NCBI GenBank assembly: GCA_937923375.1
Contig: CALAJG010000304.1
Span: 1 to 10,775, forward strand
Origin: an uncultured Leucothrix sp.
Lineage (GTDB): Bacteria; Pseudomonadota; Gammaproteobacteria; Thiotrichales; Thiotrichaceae
Reading direction: 5' to 3'
Length of the DNA stretch: 10,775 nt
The notes beneath the pieces were generated by a model. The model saw only the letters and a program-made list of their open reading frames with translations, had not been told where the DNA came from and did not search any database. Below, in pieces: positions 1 through 7,526 of this stretch; position 1 is the stretch's first letter, and each line of letters begins with the position of its first letter. Both the position numbers and the translations under genes were made by a program.

Positions 1-1
1 A

Positions 2-430
2 TTCCCCAACAGTAAGTCCAGCGAAGAAATTGGCCGCATGGAAGAAGAGAGGCGGCTTTGTTATGTCGGAATTACTCGAGCCGAGAAGCAGCTGGTTATT
101 TCCTATGCTGAACAACGCAGATTGTATGGCACCACACAATATGGAGTGCCCTCACGGTTTATCGATGAAATACCGGAAAGACTGATCGAACGTGTCCGAC
201 CTAAAAAACAAAGCTGGGCACCCTCAGTTGCTTTTCCATCCAGACAACAACCGATTAATCAAAATGAAACTGGCTTAAATATCGGCCAACAAGTTAGCCA
301 CACAAAGTTTGGCACCGGTATGATTACTGACACAGAAGGATCGGGAAGCCACGCAAGGGTTCAAGTTAACTTTGAGGAGTCTGGCAGCAAGTGGCTCGTG
401 GTTGCCTACGCCAAACTTACGCCATGCTAG
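2..430 (+). CDS. uvrD: DNA helicase II UvrD, C-terminal part (5' end outside window)
   Basis: This is the last 142 residues of a superfamily 1A 3'-5' DNA helicase, which unwinds DNA in nucleotide excision repair and methyl-directed mismatch repair. The reading frame is open from base 2, so the gene starts beyond the left edge. Fragment residues 12-27 hold helicase motif VI (GRMEEERR then YVGITRA), whose arginine R26 contacts ATP. The stretch LVISYAEQRRLYG and the PSRFIDEIPE segment follow as in E. coli UvrD. The last ~50 residues form the C-terminal Tudor-like domain of UvrD/PcrA (GQQVSHTKFGTGMI, then KWLVVAYAKL). That domain, and the close match through to the stop, favour UvrD over Rep. It converges on the hydrolase gene 41 bp away. 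Confidence 0.95.
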   Translation, partial: FPNSKSSEEIGRMEEERRLCYVGITRAEKQLVISYAEQRRLYGTTQYGVPSRFIDEIPERLIERVRPKKQSWAPSVAFPSRQQPINQNETGLNIGQQVSHTKFGTGMITDTEGSGSHARVQVNFEESGSKWLVVAYAKLTPC

Positions 431-474
431 CCAGTATTGGCGTACATGCAGTAATGCCTTAGCACCATTGGCTA
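428..474. repeat. Inverted repeat embracing the stop codons of two convergent genes
   Basis: TAGCCA at 428-433 is mirrored by TGGCTA at 469-474. With one G-T wobble the arms extend to 8 bp. The TAG stop of uvrD (428-430) and the TAG stop of the hydrolase gene (472-474, minus strand) form the outer ends of the two arms. The loop is about 31-35 nt and no T-run follows, so this is not a standard intrinsic terminator. It may be coincidence, or a weak hairpin protecting both 3' ends. Confidence 0.25.
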
Positions 475-1293
475 TTTGATTAGCCTTAGAACTCTCTCGG
501 CATCTTTGGAAACTAAGGCATGCCCACCACCACTCGACACCTTGACCGACTTACCCCTCAGTGCAGGCACATTATTCATATCCTGATGATCAGTTGGCAC
601 TACCAAATCAGCTTGATCATACCGACGTAAATCAACCGGCTCTGCAGAACGAATGATTGAGTAATAAGCGATATCCGGATGCTGCTGCTGATTCAACCAT
701 CCCAGGAAGCTTCCCGGCCTGGCTGGGATTAAGTCTCTGAATAACTTTCGCGACTCAACCAATGTAGGATCCCCCAAGTCCTGCATAAAAATACCTAGCG
801 GAGAGTTGCTGGCCAACATGGCCAGCTCTGCCATCGGAGTCCCAAGGTGCGGCGTCGCTATCGAGATTAATGAAATAACATTACCCACTCCATACCTCAC
901 AATGCCGTAACGAGCCACCACACCACCAGCCGAGTGACCCACCAAGATAATTGGCTCTGGGCGATTGATGTAAATCGCCTTTAGGTATCGATTTAACAAC
1001 TCGGCTTGATCAGCAATAGAGTCTTGCCAAGGCAGCTCGACGGTTACTGTCGCATTTCCGCGTTGCTTCTTGACGTCCTGCACAACCTCATAACGTTCGT
1101 TAAAGCCATAGCGACCGGCGAACGACCAACCGTTTTGGCGCATACGCTCGACGACGCCAGAATACTGCCAAATACTGCCCTCAGCCATGTATCCATGGAC
1201 AAAAACTACTGTCTTAGATTGCGACACCCCGGGAAATAACAAGAGGCACAAACTCAATATACACCCAATGGCAGCCCTGATTTTATTTGTCAT
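472..1293 (-). CDS. Secreted alpha/beta hydrolase, lipase/esterase-like
   Basis: This is a 273-residue protein predicted to be exported. Residues 1-26 form a Sec signal peptide: MTNKIR, then a leucine-rich core, with cleavage likely near VSQS. The alpha/beta-hydrolase elements are complete: an oxyanion-hole motif HGY (33-35), a nucleophile elbow GHSAGG (119-124, Ser121), ATPHLGTP (146-153) as in PGAP1-like lipases, an acid in ADLVVP (Asp229), and a histidine in GGGHA (His258). An ester substrate is likely but cannot be named. The start at 1293 is chosen over the ATG at 1314 because AAAGG lies 6 nt upstream and the N-terminus then opens directly with a charged signal-peptide n-region. The 1314 ATG has no Shine-Dalgarno sequence. 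The gene converges on uvrD and diverges from relA. Confidence 0.85.
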   Translation of the reverse strand: MTNKIRAAIGCILSLCLLLFPGVSQSKTVVFVHGYMAEGSIWQYSGVVERMRQNGWSFAGRYGFNERYEVVQDVKKQRGNATVTVELPWQDSIADQAELLNRYLKAIYINRPEPIILVGHSAGGVVARYGIVRYGVGNVISLISIATPHLGTPMAELAMLASNSPLGIFMQDLGDPTLVESRKLFRDLIPARPGSFLGWLNQQQHPDIAYYSIIRSAEPVDLRRYDQADLVVPTDHQDMNNVPALRGKSVKVSSGGGHALVSKDAERVLRLIK

Positions 1294-1328
1294 ACCTAAC
1301 CTTTGATTTTCCATATTTTTTTAGTCAG

Positions 1329-1358
1329 ATTGTAATAATTTTTAGTTTTTACCAGCAA
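1329..1358 (-). promoter_or_regulatory. Possible sigma-70 promoter for the hydrolase gene
   Basis: On the minus strand TACAAT (1334-1329) could be a -10 element. TTGCTG (1358-1353) lies 18 bp upstream and matches the first three bases of the -35 consensus. The predicted transcript would start near 1322, about 30 nt before the chosen start codon. The match is moderate and the region is AT-rich. Confidence 0.3.
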
Positions 1359-1373
1359 AGCCGGAACACGTCG

Positions 1374-1391
1374 TCTATTATTTCTAATAGA
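1374..1391. repeat. Palindrome upstream of the relA -10 element, possible operator
   Basis: TCTATTA (1374-1380) and TAATAGA (1385-1391) are perfect 7-bp inverted arms around a 4-nt centre. The right arm covers the position where a -35 hexamer would sit for the -10 box at 1408, so a bound regulator could affect RNA polymerase. The half-site TCTATT/AATAGA recurs at 6132-6148 ahead of the DUF1800 gene. It has no T-run after it that would suggest termination. Confidence 0.3.
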
Positions 1392-1404
1392 GGAATTTTA
1401 TTGG

Positions 1405-1413
1405 TGTTATAAT
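1405..1413 (+). promoter_or_regulatory. Extended -10 promoter, likely for relA
   Basis: The sequence TGTTATAAT holds a perfect TATAAT (1408-1413) preceded by the TGN motif of extended -10 promoters. No good -35 hexamer lies 16-18 bp upstream, as is common for this class. Transcription would begin near 1420, giving relA a 5' leader of about 110 nt. The promoter points away from the hydrolase gene and no other plus-strand gene lies between, so relA is the obvious target. Confidence 0.6.
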
Positions 1414-1529
1414 GCACCGCAAATTTAATGATACCCTGAATTGTTAGCTTGCGAGTATACAAGAAGGTAATAAAAAATCGCTGGTTCACATGTTACAATT
1501 CGCCAACAAACCAACCGACCCATTGATGC

Positions 1530-3689
1530 ATGCAACATAGCCAACTGAGTGACAACACCCAGCGCAGTACTGAGCAATGGGTTGATTTCTTGTGCATTAC
1601 TGACTGCCCAGAGGACAGGCGGCGGGTGTCAGGTATTGTTGAAAAAATCACTGCAAATCCAAAGCTTGAATTTTTGGGCTGCCACCCTTCCAGTCTGGAT
1701 GTGGCTGATACGCTGCGCGCCTTACAAGTTGACCAAACCACTTTAACAGCAACCCTGCTCTGCGACCTTAGGCTCAAAGAAGAGTACACGCTTGACGTAA
1801 TCAAAGACGAATTCTCCGAAACAGCGGCTAATTTGGTTAAAAATGTCAGGTGGTTGCAAAACTTCAAACCGCCCGCCTCGGGCGAGGCAATGACTGAGCC
1901 TGAACAGGCAGAACGCTTGAGACGTATGCTTCTGGCGATGGTGGATGATGTTCGTGCGGTACTCATTATTCTTGCGTGGCGGCTTCAGCACTTGAGAGTG
2001 CTTGGCAATGCGGAATCATACGAACGTACCGCAATCGCGCAAGAAACAATGGATATATTTGCTCCTCTGGCCAATCGCTTGGGTATAAGCCAACTCAAAT
2101 GGGAGATGGAAGATAGGTCTTTCCACTATCTGGAGCCTATTACTTATAAAAAAATTGCCAAATCCCTCAATGACAGACGAATTGAAAGAGAGGAGTACCT
2201 CAAACAGTTTACCGAAGCATTTCAGAGCATACTGCAAAAAGATGGCATAAGCTGTGAAGTTTCCGGCAGGCCAAAGCATATCTACAGCATCTGGAAAAAG
2301 ATGCAACGCAAACAGCTAACCATCGAGGAGCTTTACGACCTTCGAGCGGTACGCGTGATTGTAGAGGATGTTAAACAGTGCTACGAAATACTCGGCCTTG
2401 TGCATATGCACTGGAAACACGTCCCTGAAGAGCTTGACGACTACATTAACAACCGCAAGCCCAATGGCTATCAATCATTACATACGGTAATCATCGGGCC
2501 AAAGGGTAAGTATGTTGAGATTCAGATCAGAACTCACGACATGCATACTTACGCTGAGCTCGGCGTTGCTGCTCATTGGAGCTATAAAGAAGGTGGCGGC
2601 AATGATCAGGCAATGGAAAGAGCGGTCGCATCGCTACGTCATCTACTTGAAAATGAAGACACACATGATGAGTTGCTGGAAGACTTTAGATCGGAGATTT
2701 TTCCAGATAGGGTATTTGTTCTCACACCCAAGGGGAGTATTCTAGACTTATCTAAGGGCTCAACACCTATCGACTTTGCCTATGCCATTCACACCAAGGT
2801 GGGTCACCGCTGCCAGGGAGCCAAGGTCAATGGAAAAATTGTGCCTCTGAACTATGCGCTCCATAATGGTGAACAGGTCGAAATCCTTACCGGAAAGGAA
2901 GAGCGGCCTAATCGTAAATGGTTAAAAGTCAATTTGGGCTACACCGGATCGGCTAGGTCACGCAGCAAAATCAAGCAATGGTTTCGCCAACAAGATCATG
3001 GAAAAAACCGTGAAGACGGGCTTGCACTATTAGAACAAGAGCAGCAGCGACTCGGCCTAAAAAAACTGGATCTATCAATACTTTGCAAACGATTCCATCA
3101 GCAAACAGAAAATGAGCTACTCATCGCACTAGGTCGTGGAGATATCAATGCGACTCAACTCACTGATGCACTCGATGATACCAATCATGAAGATGAGGTG
3201 AGCTTTCGCCGCATAAAAGTCAGGGACCAGGGGAAAGGTAGCAGCATCCAAATCAGAGGCGTCAGCAATCTACTGGTTGATACCGCCAATTGCTGCAAAC
3301 CAGTGCCTGGCGATGAAATCATTGGCTATATAACCATTGGACGGGGCATTGCTATTCATCGAACTGACTGCCCAAATGTCCAAGAGAAAAACCTAACATC
3401 AGAACAGGTAGTCAGACTTATTGAAGCAGATTGGGGCGAAGAGGACAGCAGCTACAAAGTCGATATTCAGATACACGGGCTAAACCAACCAGGCTTACTA
3501 AGCGACGTTGCCTCTGTATTAGCCAAGGAACACGTAAACGTAACCAATATTTCAACACGAAGAGGCTCTACCGACCTGACCTCTTACCTTACGATCAGCA
3601 TTCAAATCCGCAATGTTACTCAACTGTCTGAGTTATTGGATAAGATTTCACAAATGCATAATGTCTTTGATGCCAGACGGCATAATTAA
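1530..3689 (+). CDS. relA: GTP pyrophosphokinase RelA, (p)ppGpp synthetase I
   Basis: RelA transfers pyrophosphate from ATP to GDP or GTP, making (p)ppGpp on ribosomes stalled by uncharged tRNA. The protein has 719 residues against 744 in E. coli. Order: a degenerate HD hydrolase domain (~30-200), the synthetase domain (~240-350) with GRPKHIYSIWKKM, NGYQS (312-316) and EIQIRT, a TGS domain (~394-453), a conserved-cysteine region (CC at 588-589, HRTDC at 610-614), and a C-terminal ACT domain (~643-718). The acidic ELDD at 301-304 is the EXDD motif of monofunctional RelA; bifunctional SpoT/Rel enzymes have RXKD. The hydrolase HD pair is lost (CD at 78-79), so it should be synthetase-only. An in-frame TGA at 1524 makes 1530 the earliest start; it gives the family's usual N-terminal length but has no clear Shine-Dalgarno sequence. 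Confidence 0.96.
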   Translation: MQHSQLSDNTQRSTEQWVDFLCITDCPEDRRRVSGIVEKITANPKLEFLGCHPSSLDVADTLRALQVDQTTLTATLLCDLRLKEEYTLDVIKDEFSETAANLVKNVRWLQNFKPPASGEAMTEPEQAERLRRMLLAMVDDVRAVLIILAWRLQHLRVLGNAESYERTAIAQETMDIFAPLANRLGISQLKWEMEDRSFHYLEPITYKKIAKSLNDRRIEREEYLKQFTEAFQSILQKDGISCEVSGRPKHIYSIWKKMQRKQLTIEELYDLRAVRVIVEDVKQCYEILGLVHMHWKHVPEELDDYINNRKPNGYQSLHTVIIGPKGKYVEIQIRTHDMHTYAELGVAAHWSYKEGGGNDQAMERAVASLRHLLENEDTHDELLEDFRSEIFPDRVFVLTPKGSILDLSKGSTPIDFAYAIHTKVGHRCQGAKVNGKIVPLNYALHNGEQVEILTGKEERPNRKWLKVNLGYTGSARSRSKIKQWFRQQDHGKNREDGLALLEQEQQRLGLKKLDLSILCKRFHQQTENELLIALGRGDINATQLTDALDDTNHEDEVSFRRIKVRDQGKGSSIQIRGVSNLLVDTANCCKPVPGDEIIGYITIGRGIAIHRTDCPNVQEKNLTSEQVVRLIEADWGEEDSSYKVDIQIHGLNQPGLLSDVASVLAKEHVNVTNISTRRGSTDLTSYLTISIQIRNVTQLSELLDKISQMHNVFDARRHN

Positions 3690-3694
3690 GATAC

Positions 3695-3721
3695 AAAAAA
3701 GGGAGCCGAGGCTCCCTTTTT
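3695..3721. terminator. Bidirectional intrinsic terminator between relA and typA
   Basis: GGGAGC (3701-3706) pairs with GCTCCC (3711-3716) across a CGAG tetraloop. An A-run precedes the stem and a T-run follows it, so a terminator with a U-tract is formed on either strand. It begins a few bases after the relA stop and lies about 28 bp from the typA stop, serving both convergent genes. Confidence 0.92.
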
Positions 3722-3748
3722 AAATTACATTTTCACGCTAACTAGAGA

Positions 3749-5566
3749 CTAAACTGTACCCCGCGACATGCGCTTCCGCTCGTTTTCAGTTAGGTGACGC
3801 TTGCGTAAGCGAATACTTTCAGGCGTTACTTCTACCAGCTCATCATCGTCAATGAATTCAAGTGCTTGCTCAAGCGTCATTCGAATCGGACGTACAAGAA
3901 TCAAGTTTTCATCAGTACCGGCCGCACGAATGTTGTTTAACTGTTTAGCCTTCGTTGGATTAACCACAAGGTCGCTGTTGCGACTATGAATACCCAACAC
4001 CTGGCCTTCGTAAACTTCTTCAGCATGACCTAAGAATAGCTTACCGCGCTCTTGCAAGTTGAACAGCGCATACGCTAATGCCTTGCCAGAGGCGCTTGAA
4101 ACCAATACGCCATTAATTCGCTGACCGATCTTCTCATTTCGATAAGGGCCATAATGTTCAAATGTATGGTACAGCAACCCGGTACCAGAGGTGATCGTCA
4201 TGAACTCAGTCTGAAAACCTATCAGACCACGTGAAGGAATGATGTATTCAAGCCGAATACGCCCTTTACCGTCTGGAACCATGTTCTTTAGGTCACCACG
4301 ACGCTCGCCAAGCTTTTCCATCACCGAACCCTGATGCTGCTCTTCCACATCAACGGTTAATGATTCATAAGGCTCTTCACGATTATCACCTTCACCTTTT
4401 ACGACCACTTCAGGTCGTGACACTGACAATTCAAAACCTTCACGGCGCATTGTTTCAATCAGGATACCTAAGTGAAGCTCACCACGCCCTGATACTCTAA
4501 ACTTCTCAGGGTCATCTGTTGGATCAACACGAAGCGCTACGTTATGAAGCAACTCTTCTTGTAGGCGATCGTTGATATTACGCGAGGTTACATACTTACC
4601 TTCTTTACCCGCAAACGGTGAGTTGTTAACGCTGAACGTCATACTAACTGTTGGCTCATCAACCGACAAAGGAGGAAGTGCGTTGACATGCTCAGGATCA
4701 CACAAGGTGTCTGATATGTTCAGCTTATCCATACCCGTGAAGGCAATAATATCACCGGCTTGAGCCTGATCTACTTCAACGCGATCCAGACCATTAAAGC
4801 CTAATGGCTGTAAGATACGTCCGTTACGAATTTTACCTTGATCATCGATAACTTTAACAACCGTGTTCTTCTTAACCTTACCCTGCTTGATACGACCAAT
4901 ACCGATCAGACCAACATATGAATTATAGTCAAGAGAACTCACCTGCAGCTGGAATGGCGCATCAGGATCAACATCCGGGTGAGACACATTATCGATGACA
5001 GCCTGTAGTAAAGGCGTCATATCACCGTCTGATACATCTGCATCCAGACCGGCATAACCGTTTAAAGCAGAAGCATAGACAACAGGGAAGTCTAATTGCT
5101 CATCGGTTGCGCCAAGATTGTCAAACAACTCAAATGTTTGATCCAGCACCCAATCAGGGCGAGCCCCAGGACGGTCAATTTTATTAATGACTACAATCGG
5201 CTTAAAACCCATCGCAAATGCTTTAGAGGTAACAAAACGAGTCTGCGGCATAGGGCCGTCGACAGCATCAACTAAGAGCAATACTGAATCTACCATCGAC
5301 AGTACGCGTTCAACCTCACCACCGAAGTCGGCGTGACCAGGTGTGTCAACAATATTGATGCGATAATCTTTCCACTTCAGCGCCGTGTTCTTAGAAAGGA
5401 TCGTGATGCCACGCTCTTTCTCAAGATCATTAGAATCCATCATGCGTTCAACAACTTCTGCACGATCACCCAACGTTCCTGATTGCTGTAGTAGCTTGTC
5501 AACTAGCGTGGTTTTACCATGATCAACGTGAGCGATTATGGCAATGTTTCTTAAGTTTTCTATCAC
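3749..5566 (-). CDS. typA: Ribosome-associated translational GTPase TypA/BipA
   Basis: TypA/BipA is an EF-G/LepA-family GTPase that binds the ribosome and supports 50S assembly and growth under cold and other stress. It has 605 residues, against about 607 in E. coli. All GTPase motifs are present: G1 AHVDHGKTT (12-20), G2 ERGITI (51-56), G3 DTPGHAD (74-80), G4 NKID (128-131) and G5 SAL (166-168). Beta-barrel domain II and the EF-G-like domains follow, then the BipA C-terminal domain ending in the family hallmark [12 protein letters not shown]. The start codon is GTG at 5566-5564, fixed by the [20 protein letters not shown] match to E. coli; a weak GAG sits about 8 nt upstream. It is convergent with relA, whose product ppGpp is a known BipA ligand. 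Confidence 0.97.
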   Translation of the reverse strand: MIENLRNIAIIAHVDHGKTTLVDKLLQQSGTLGDRAEVVERMMDSNDLEKERGITILSKNTALKWKDYRINIVDTPGHADFGGEVERVLSMVDSVLLLVDAVDGPMPQTRFVTSKAFAMGFKPIVVINKIDRPGARPDWVLDQTFELFDNLGATDEQLDFPVVYASALNGYAGLDADVSDGDMTPLLQAVIDNVSHPDVDPDAPFQLQVSSLDYNSYVGLIGIGRIKQGKVKKNTVVKVIDDQGKIRNGRILQPLGFNGLDRVEVDQAQAGDIIAFTGMDKLNISDTLCDPEHVNALPPLSVDEPTVSMTFSVNNSPFAGKEGKYVTSRNINDRLQEELLHNVALRVDPTDDPEKFRVSGRGELHLGILIETMRREGFELSVSRPEVVVKGEGDNREEPYESLTVDVEEQHQGSVMEKLGERRGDLKNMVPDGKGRIRLEYIIPSRGLIGFQTEFMTITSGTGLLYHTFEHYGPYRNEKIGQRINGVLVSSASGKALAYALFNLQERGKLFLGHAEEVYEGQVLGIHSRNSDLVVNPTKAKQLNNIRAAGTDENLILVRPIRMTLEQALEFIDDDELVEVTPESIRLRKRHLTENERKRMSRGTV

Positions 5567-5597
5567 GGCTTTTCTCTAAACTAGATAATTGGCGCGG

Positions 5598-5603
5598 ATT
5601 ATA
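5598..5603 (-). promoter_or_regulatory. -10 element of a typA promoter with GC-rich discriminator
   Basis: On the minus strand a perfect TATAAT is followed directly by CCGCGCC, placing the start of transcription near 5591 and leaving a leader of about 25 nt before the GTG start. No good -35 hexamer is visible 16-18 bp upstream. A GC-rich stretch between the -10 box and the start site is a feature of promoters inhibited by ppGpp, but it does not prove such control here. Confidence 0.55.
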
Positions 5604-5663
5604 CCCATACTTACCTTTGGACTACACCATTAATCTTTGTAGAACATACTTAGTCGGCAACGC

Positions 5664-5963
5664 TTAATTCTGACAATCCTCCTGCAAACGAGCATTTCGG
5701 ATATGTTCTTTGCAGGCACAAACATGTTTTTTCATATCAGCATTTGTTTTTAACAGGGCGAACAATGAACCTGCTGACAAGCCCATTACTACTAACCATA
5801 ACCAATAAAGGCTAGGAAATACGACGGGCAACAATAGAGATAAGATAATTCCGACGAATAATCGAACTCTCCATAACAATACCCTCTTTTTCAAAGCTTC
5901 TTCCCAGTCCTCAGTAAAATTAGAAAGGCGCTGCTCTAACTCGTCTATGTAACTTGAATTCAT
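5664..5963 (-). CDS. Small two-helix membrane protein, function unknown
   Basis: I do not recognise this 99-residue protein. Residues 1-30 are polar and look helical (IDELEQRLSNFTEDWEEAL). Two hydrophobic segments at about 34-50 and 52-71 would form a membrane hairpin with a short PSLYW turn. The C-terminal ~28 residues are charged and hold a CxC pair (Cys82, Cys84) plus Cys97. The even codon-like composition, a clean hydrophobic pattern and a -10 box just upstream support a real gene. The ATG at 5963 has no Shine-Dalgarno sequence. It precedes typA on the same strand, but typA has its own -10 box in the 97-bp gap, so operon membership is uncertain. Confidence 0.7.
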   Translation of the reverse strand: MNSSYIDELEQRLSNFTEDWEEALKKRVLLWRVRLFVGIILSLLLPVVFPSLYWLWLVVMGLSAGSLFALLKTNADMKKHVCACKEHIRNARLQEDCQN

Positions 5964-5975
5964 AATAGATATGTG

Positions 5976-5981
5976 ATTATA
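5976..5981 (-). promoter_or_regulatory. -10 element for the 99-residue membrane protein gene
   Basis: A perfect TATAAT on the minus strand sits 12 bp before the ATG at 5963. A normal start about 7 nt past the box would fall near 5969, leaving only around 6 nt of untranslated leader. The -35 region is poor (TGTCGC at 18-bp spacing). Confidence 0.45.
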
Positions 5982-6130
5982 TTCCGGATAAGTCGGGGGG
6001 CGACAGCCTAATTTGGTCGATATCTGGGAGGGATTTCATTGTACGCGTAGGACACTCGAGCGCGTTCATCTCCCCCTCTTTCAGCATGAAGCTTCAGACA
6101 CTTCACACATCCGATCAGTTTAGGGACGAA

Positions 6131-6154
6131 CTCTATTAGCAAAATAGAGATAAT
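6131..6154 (+). promoter_or_regulatory. Inverted repeat and possible -10 box upstream of the DUF1800 gene
   Basis: CTCTATT (6131-6137) and AATAGAG (6143-6149) form 7-bp perfect arms around 5 nt. The right arm touches GATAAT (6149-6154), a 5/6 match to a -10 box, which would put a transcript start near 6161 and a leader of about 48 nt before the ATG at 6209. The overlap would suit a repressor operator. No -35 match is visible, so this is tentative. Confidence 0.3.
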
Positions 6155-6208
6155 AACAATTACAAGTACTTATACGTTAAACGAACGCAAAACTTGGTAG
6201 GGAAGTTA

Positions 6209-7495
6209 ATGCAAAGGCTCGATTTTTCAGATGCACGGCATTTAGTGGCAAGATCATCACTCGGTCAAGAGTGGGATACTGTGAATGCCCTGAAAGGCAG
6301 GAGTCGAGAAGACGCAGTTTCAATCCTTTTAAGAAGCGTTCCAAACAAAACGCCCCCTCTTCCGCCGATGACCCCGTGGAACAATATCATGAGGATGACC
6401 AATCACAGCAGTAAAGGCAAGCGGGATGCGCGGATGCAAATGGGGCGAGAGTCTGTCAGACTCAAACAATGGTGGATGAGCCATCTGCTAACAACCAAAG
6501 CCCCCGTTCACGAACACATGACCCTCTTCTGGCACAACCACTTCACATCCTCTTTCGAAAAAGTTCAACAACCGAAAATTATGTATCTGCAAAACCAGTT
6601 GCTGCGCGATAATGCAACGGGGAATTTTGCAGTTATGCTACGCAAAATAGCACGCGACCCTGCCATGCTGATCTACTTAGATGGATCATTAAATAAGAAA
6701 GGCAAACCCAACGAAAACTTCGCCCGAGAGTTACTCGAACTTTTCACATTGGGACGCGGCCATTATTCTGAGGAAGACATCAAAGCAGCGGCCATAGCAT
6801 TTACTGGCTGGGGTGCTGATCGTGAAAAAGGAATTTTCATCTACAACGCCAAAGAAAGCGAGGGCAAGCGTGTCCGCTTTATGAACCAATGGGTTGCAAA
6901 TGGAGATCAGGTCCTCGACGTATTGTTGAAAAACCGCCGAACAGCCGAGCACATAGCCGAAAAGTTCTGGAGAGAGTTTGTCAGTTACCACGCACCACCT
7001 GCTGGGGTCATTCGGAAGTGGGGTAACACATTCAGGGACTCCAATTATCAAATCTCAACACTACTTAAAGAAGTACTAAATAGCGATGAGTTTTGGTCAA
7101 AGCAGCATCGCGGTAGCTTAATCAAATCTCCTATTGATTTAGTTGTGGGAACACTGCGTTCGATTCCGTACGGCAGGCCTGATGTCAATGAGCTGGTCCG
7201 TACAAGCCAGTTATTAGGTCAGGACTTGTTCGACCCTCCAAATGTTAAGGGTTGGCCCGGCGGCAAGAACTGGATCGACACACAAACATTATTAGTGAGA
7301 ACTTCTTTACTGAATCGCTTTACCAGAACCACGAAAACTTCAGCTAGCACTGAGCAAAGACTCCCAAAGACCGACGGCAAGACAGTGGTAGAATGGCTAC
7401 TACCGCGAGAGCCAGCGCTGGCTTTACCAACAGTCCCTGGGAAACTACGCTTAGTGAAGGCGTTAGTAGTTGATCCTGCATTCCAGCTAAAATGA
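6209..7495 (+). CDS. DUF1800 family protein
   Basis: This is a 428-residue DUF1800 protein, recognised by family motifs in order: ARHLVARSSLG near the N-terminus, MTLFWHNHF (104-112), LIYLDGSLN, NENFARELLELFTLG (168-182), AAIAFTGW, SPIDLVVGTLR and LFDPPNVKGWPGG (340-352). The biochemical role of the family is not known to me. The ATG at 6209 is preferred over the TTG at 6194 because AGGGA lies 5 nt upstream. No signal peptide or membrane segment is seen, and the frame upstream, open back to 6140, encodes none either. The DUF1501 gene follows 31 bp downstream on the same strand, a pairing seen widely in bacteria that suggests one operon and a joint function. Confidence 0.88.
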   Translation: MQRLDFSDARHLVARSSLGQEWDTVNALKGRSREDAVSILLRSVPNKTPPLPPMTPWNNIMRMTNHSSKGKRDARMQMGRESVRLKQWWMSHLLTTKAPVHEHMTLFWHNHFTSSFEKVQQPKIMYLQNQLLRDNATGNFAVMLRKIARDPAMLIYLDGSLNKKGKPNENFARELLELFTLGRGHYSEEDIKAAAIAFTGWGADREKGIFIYNAKESEGKRVRFMNQWVANGDQVLDVLLKNRRTAEHIAEKFWREFVSYHAPPAGVIRKWGNTFRDSNYQISTLLKEVLNSDEFWSKQHRGSLIKSPIDLVVGTLRSIPYGRPDVNELVRTSQLLGQDLFDPPNVKGWPGGKNWIDTQTLLVRTSLLNRFTRTTKTSASTEQRLPKTDGKTVVEWLLPREPALALPTVPGKLRLVKALVVDPAFQLK

Positions 7496-7526
7496 CCAAA
7501 CAGCACGCCAAGGAAATCTGATTACA

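Larger units (their letters stand above)
5964..6208. other. Gene-free region between the small membrane protein gene and the DUF1800 gene
   Basis: No coding frame with recognisable content lies in this 245-bp stretch. It holds the minus-strand -10 box at 5976-5981, a G-run at 5995-6000, a perfect 10-bp palindrome TGAAGCTTCA at 6087-6096 among several TTCA repeats (6080-6105), and the CTCTATT inverted repeat at 6131-6149. The region must carry the promoter of the DUF1800/DUF1501 unit, but no textbook -35/-10 pair stands out. Confidence 0.6.

Noticed and set aside
1493..2306. Several minus-strand frames of 82-157 codons inside relA
   Set aside because: They lie antisense to a clearly coding relA, have low-complexity or atypical composition, and no family motifs.
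6087..6096. Perfect palindrome TGAAGCTTCA as an operator
   Set aside because: It is only 10 bp, contains a common restriction-like hexamer, is not next to a visible promoter, and has no partner copy elsewhere in the window.
5833..6153. 11-bp direct repeat AATAGAGATAA at 5833-5843 and 6143-6153 as an attachment or insertion site
   Set aside because: One copy is inside the coding sequence of the small membrane protein, there is no integrase or mobile gene between them, and the AT-rich 11-mer is compatible with chance.
7492..7521. A 9-codon frame starting at the DUF1800 stop (ATGA overlap) before DUF1501
   Set aside because: It is too short to judge, carries no ribosome-binding site of its own, and is simply the spacer read in another frame.
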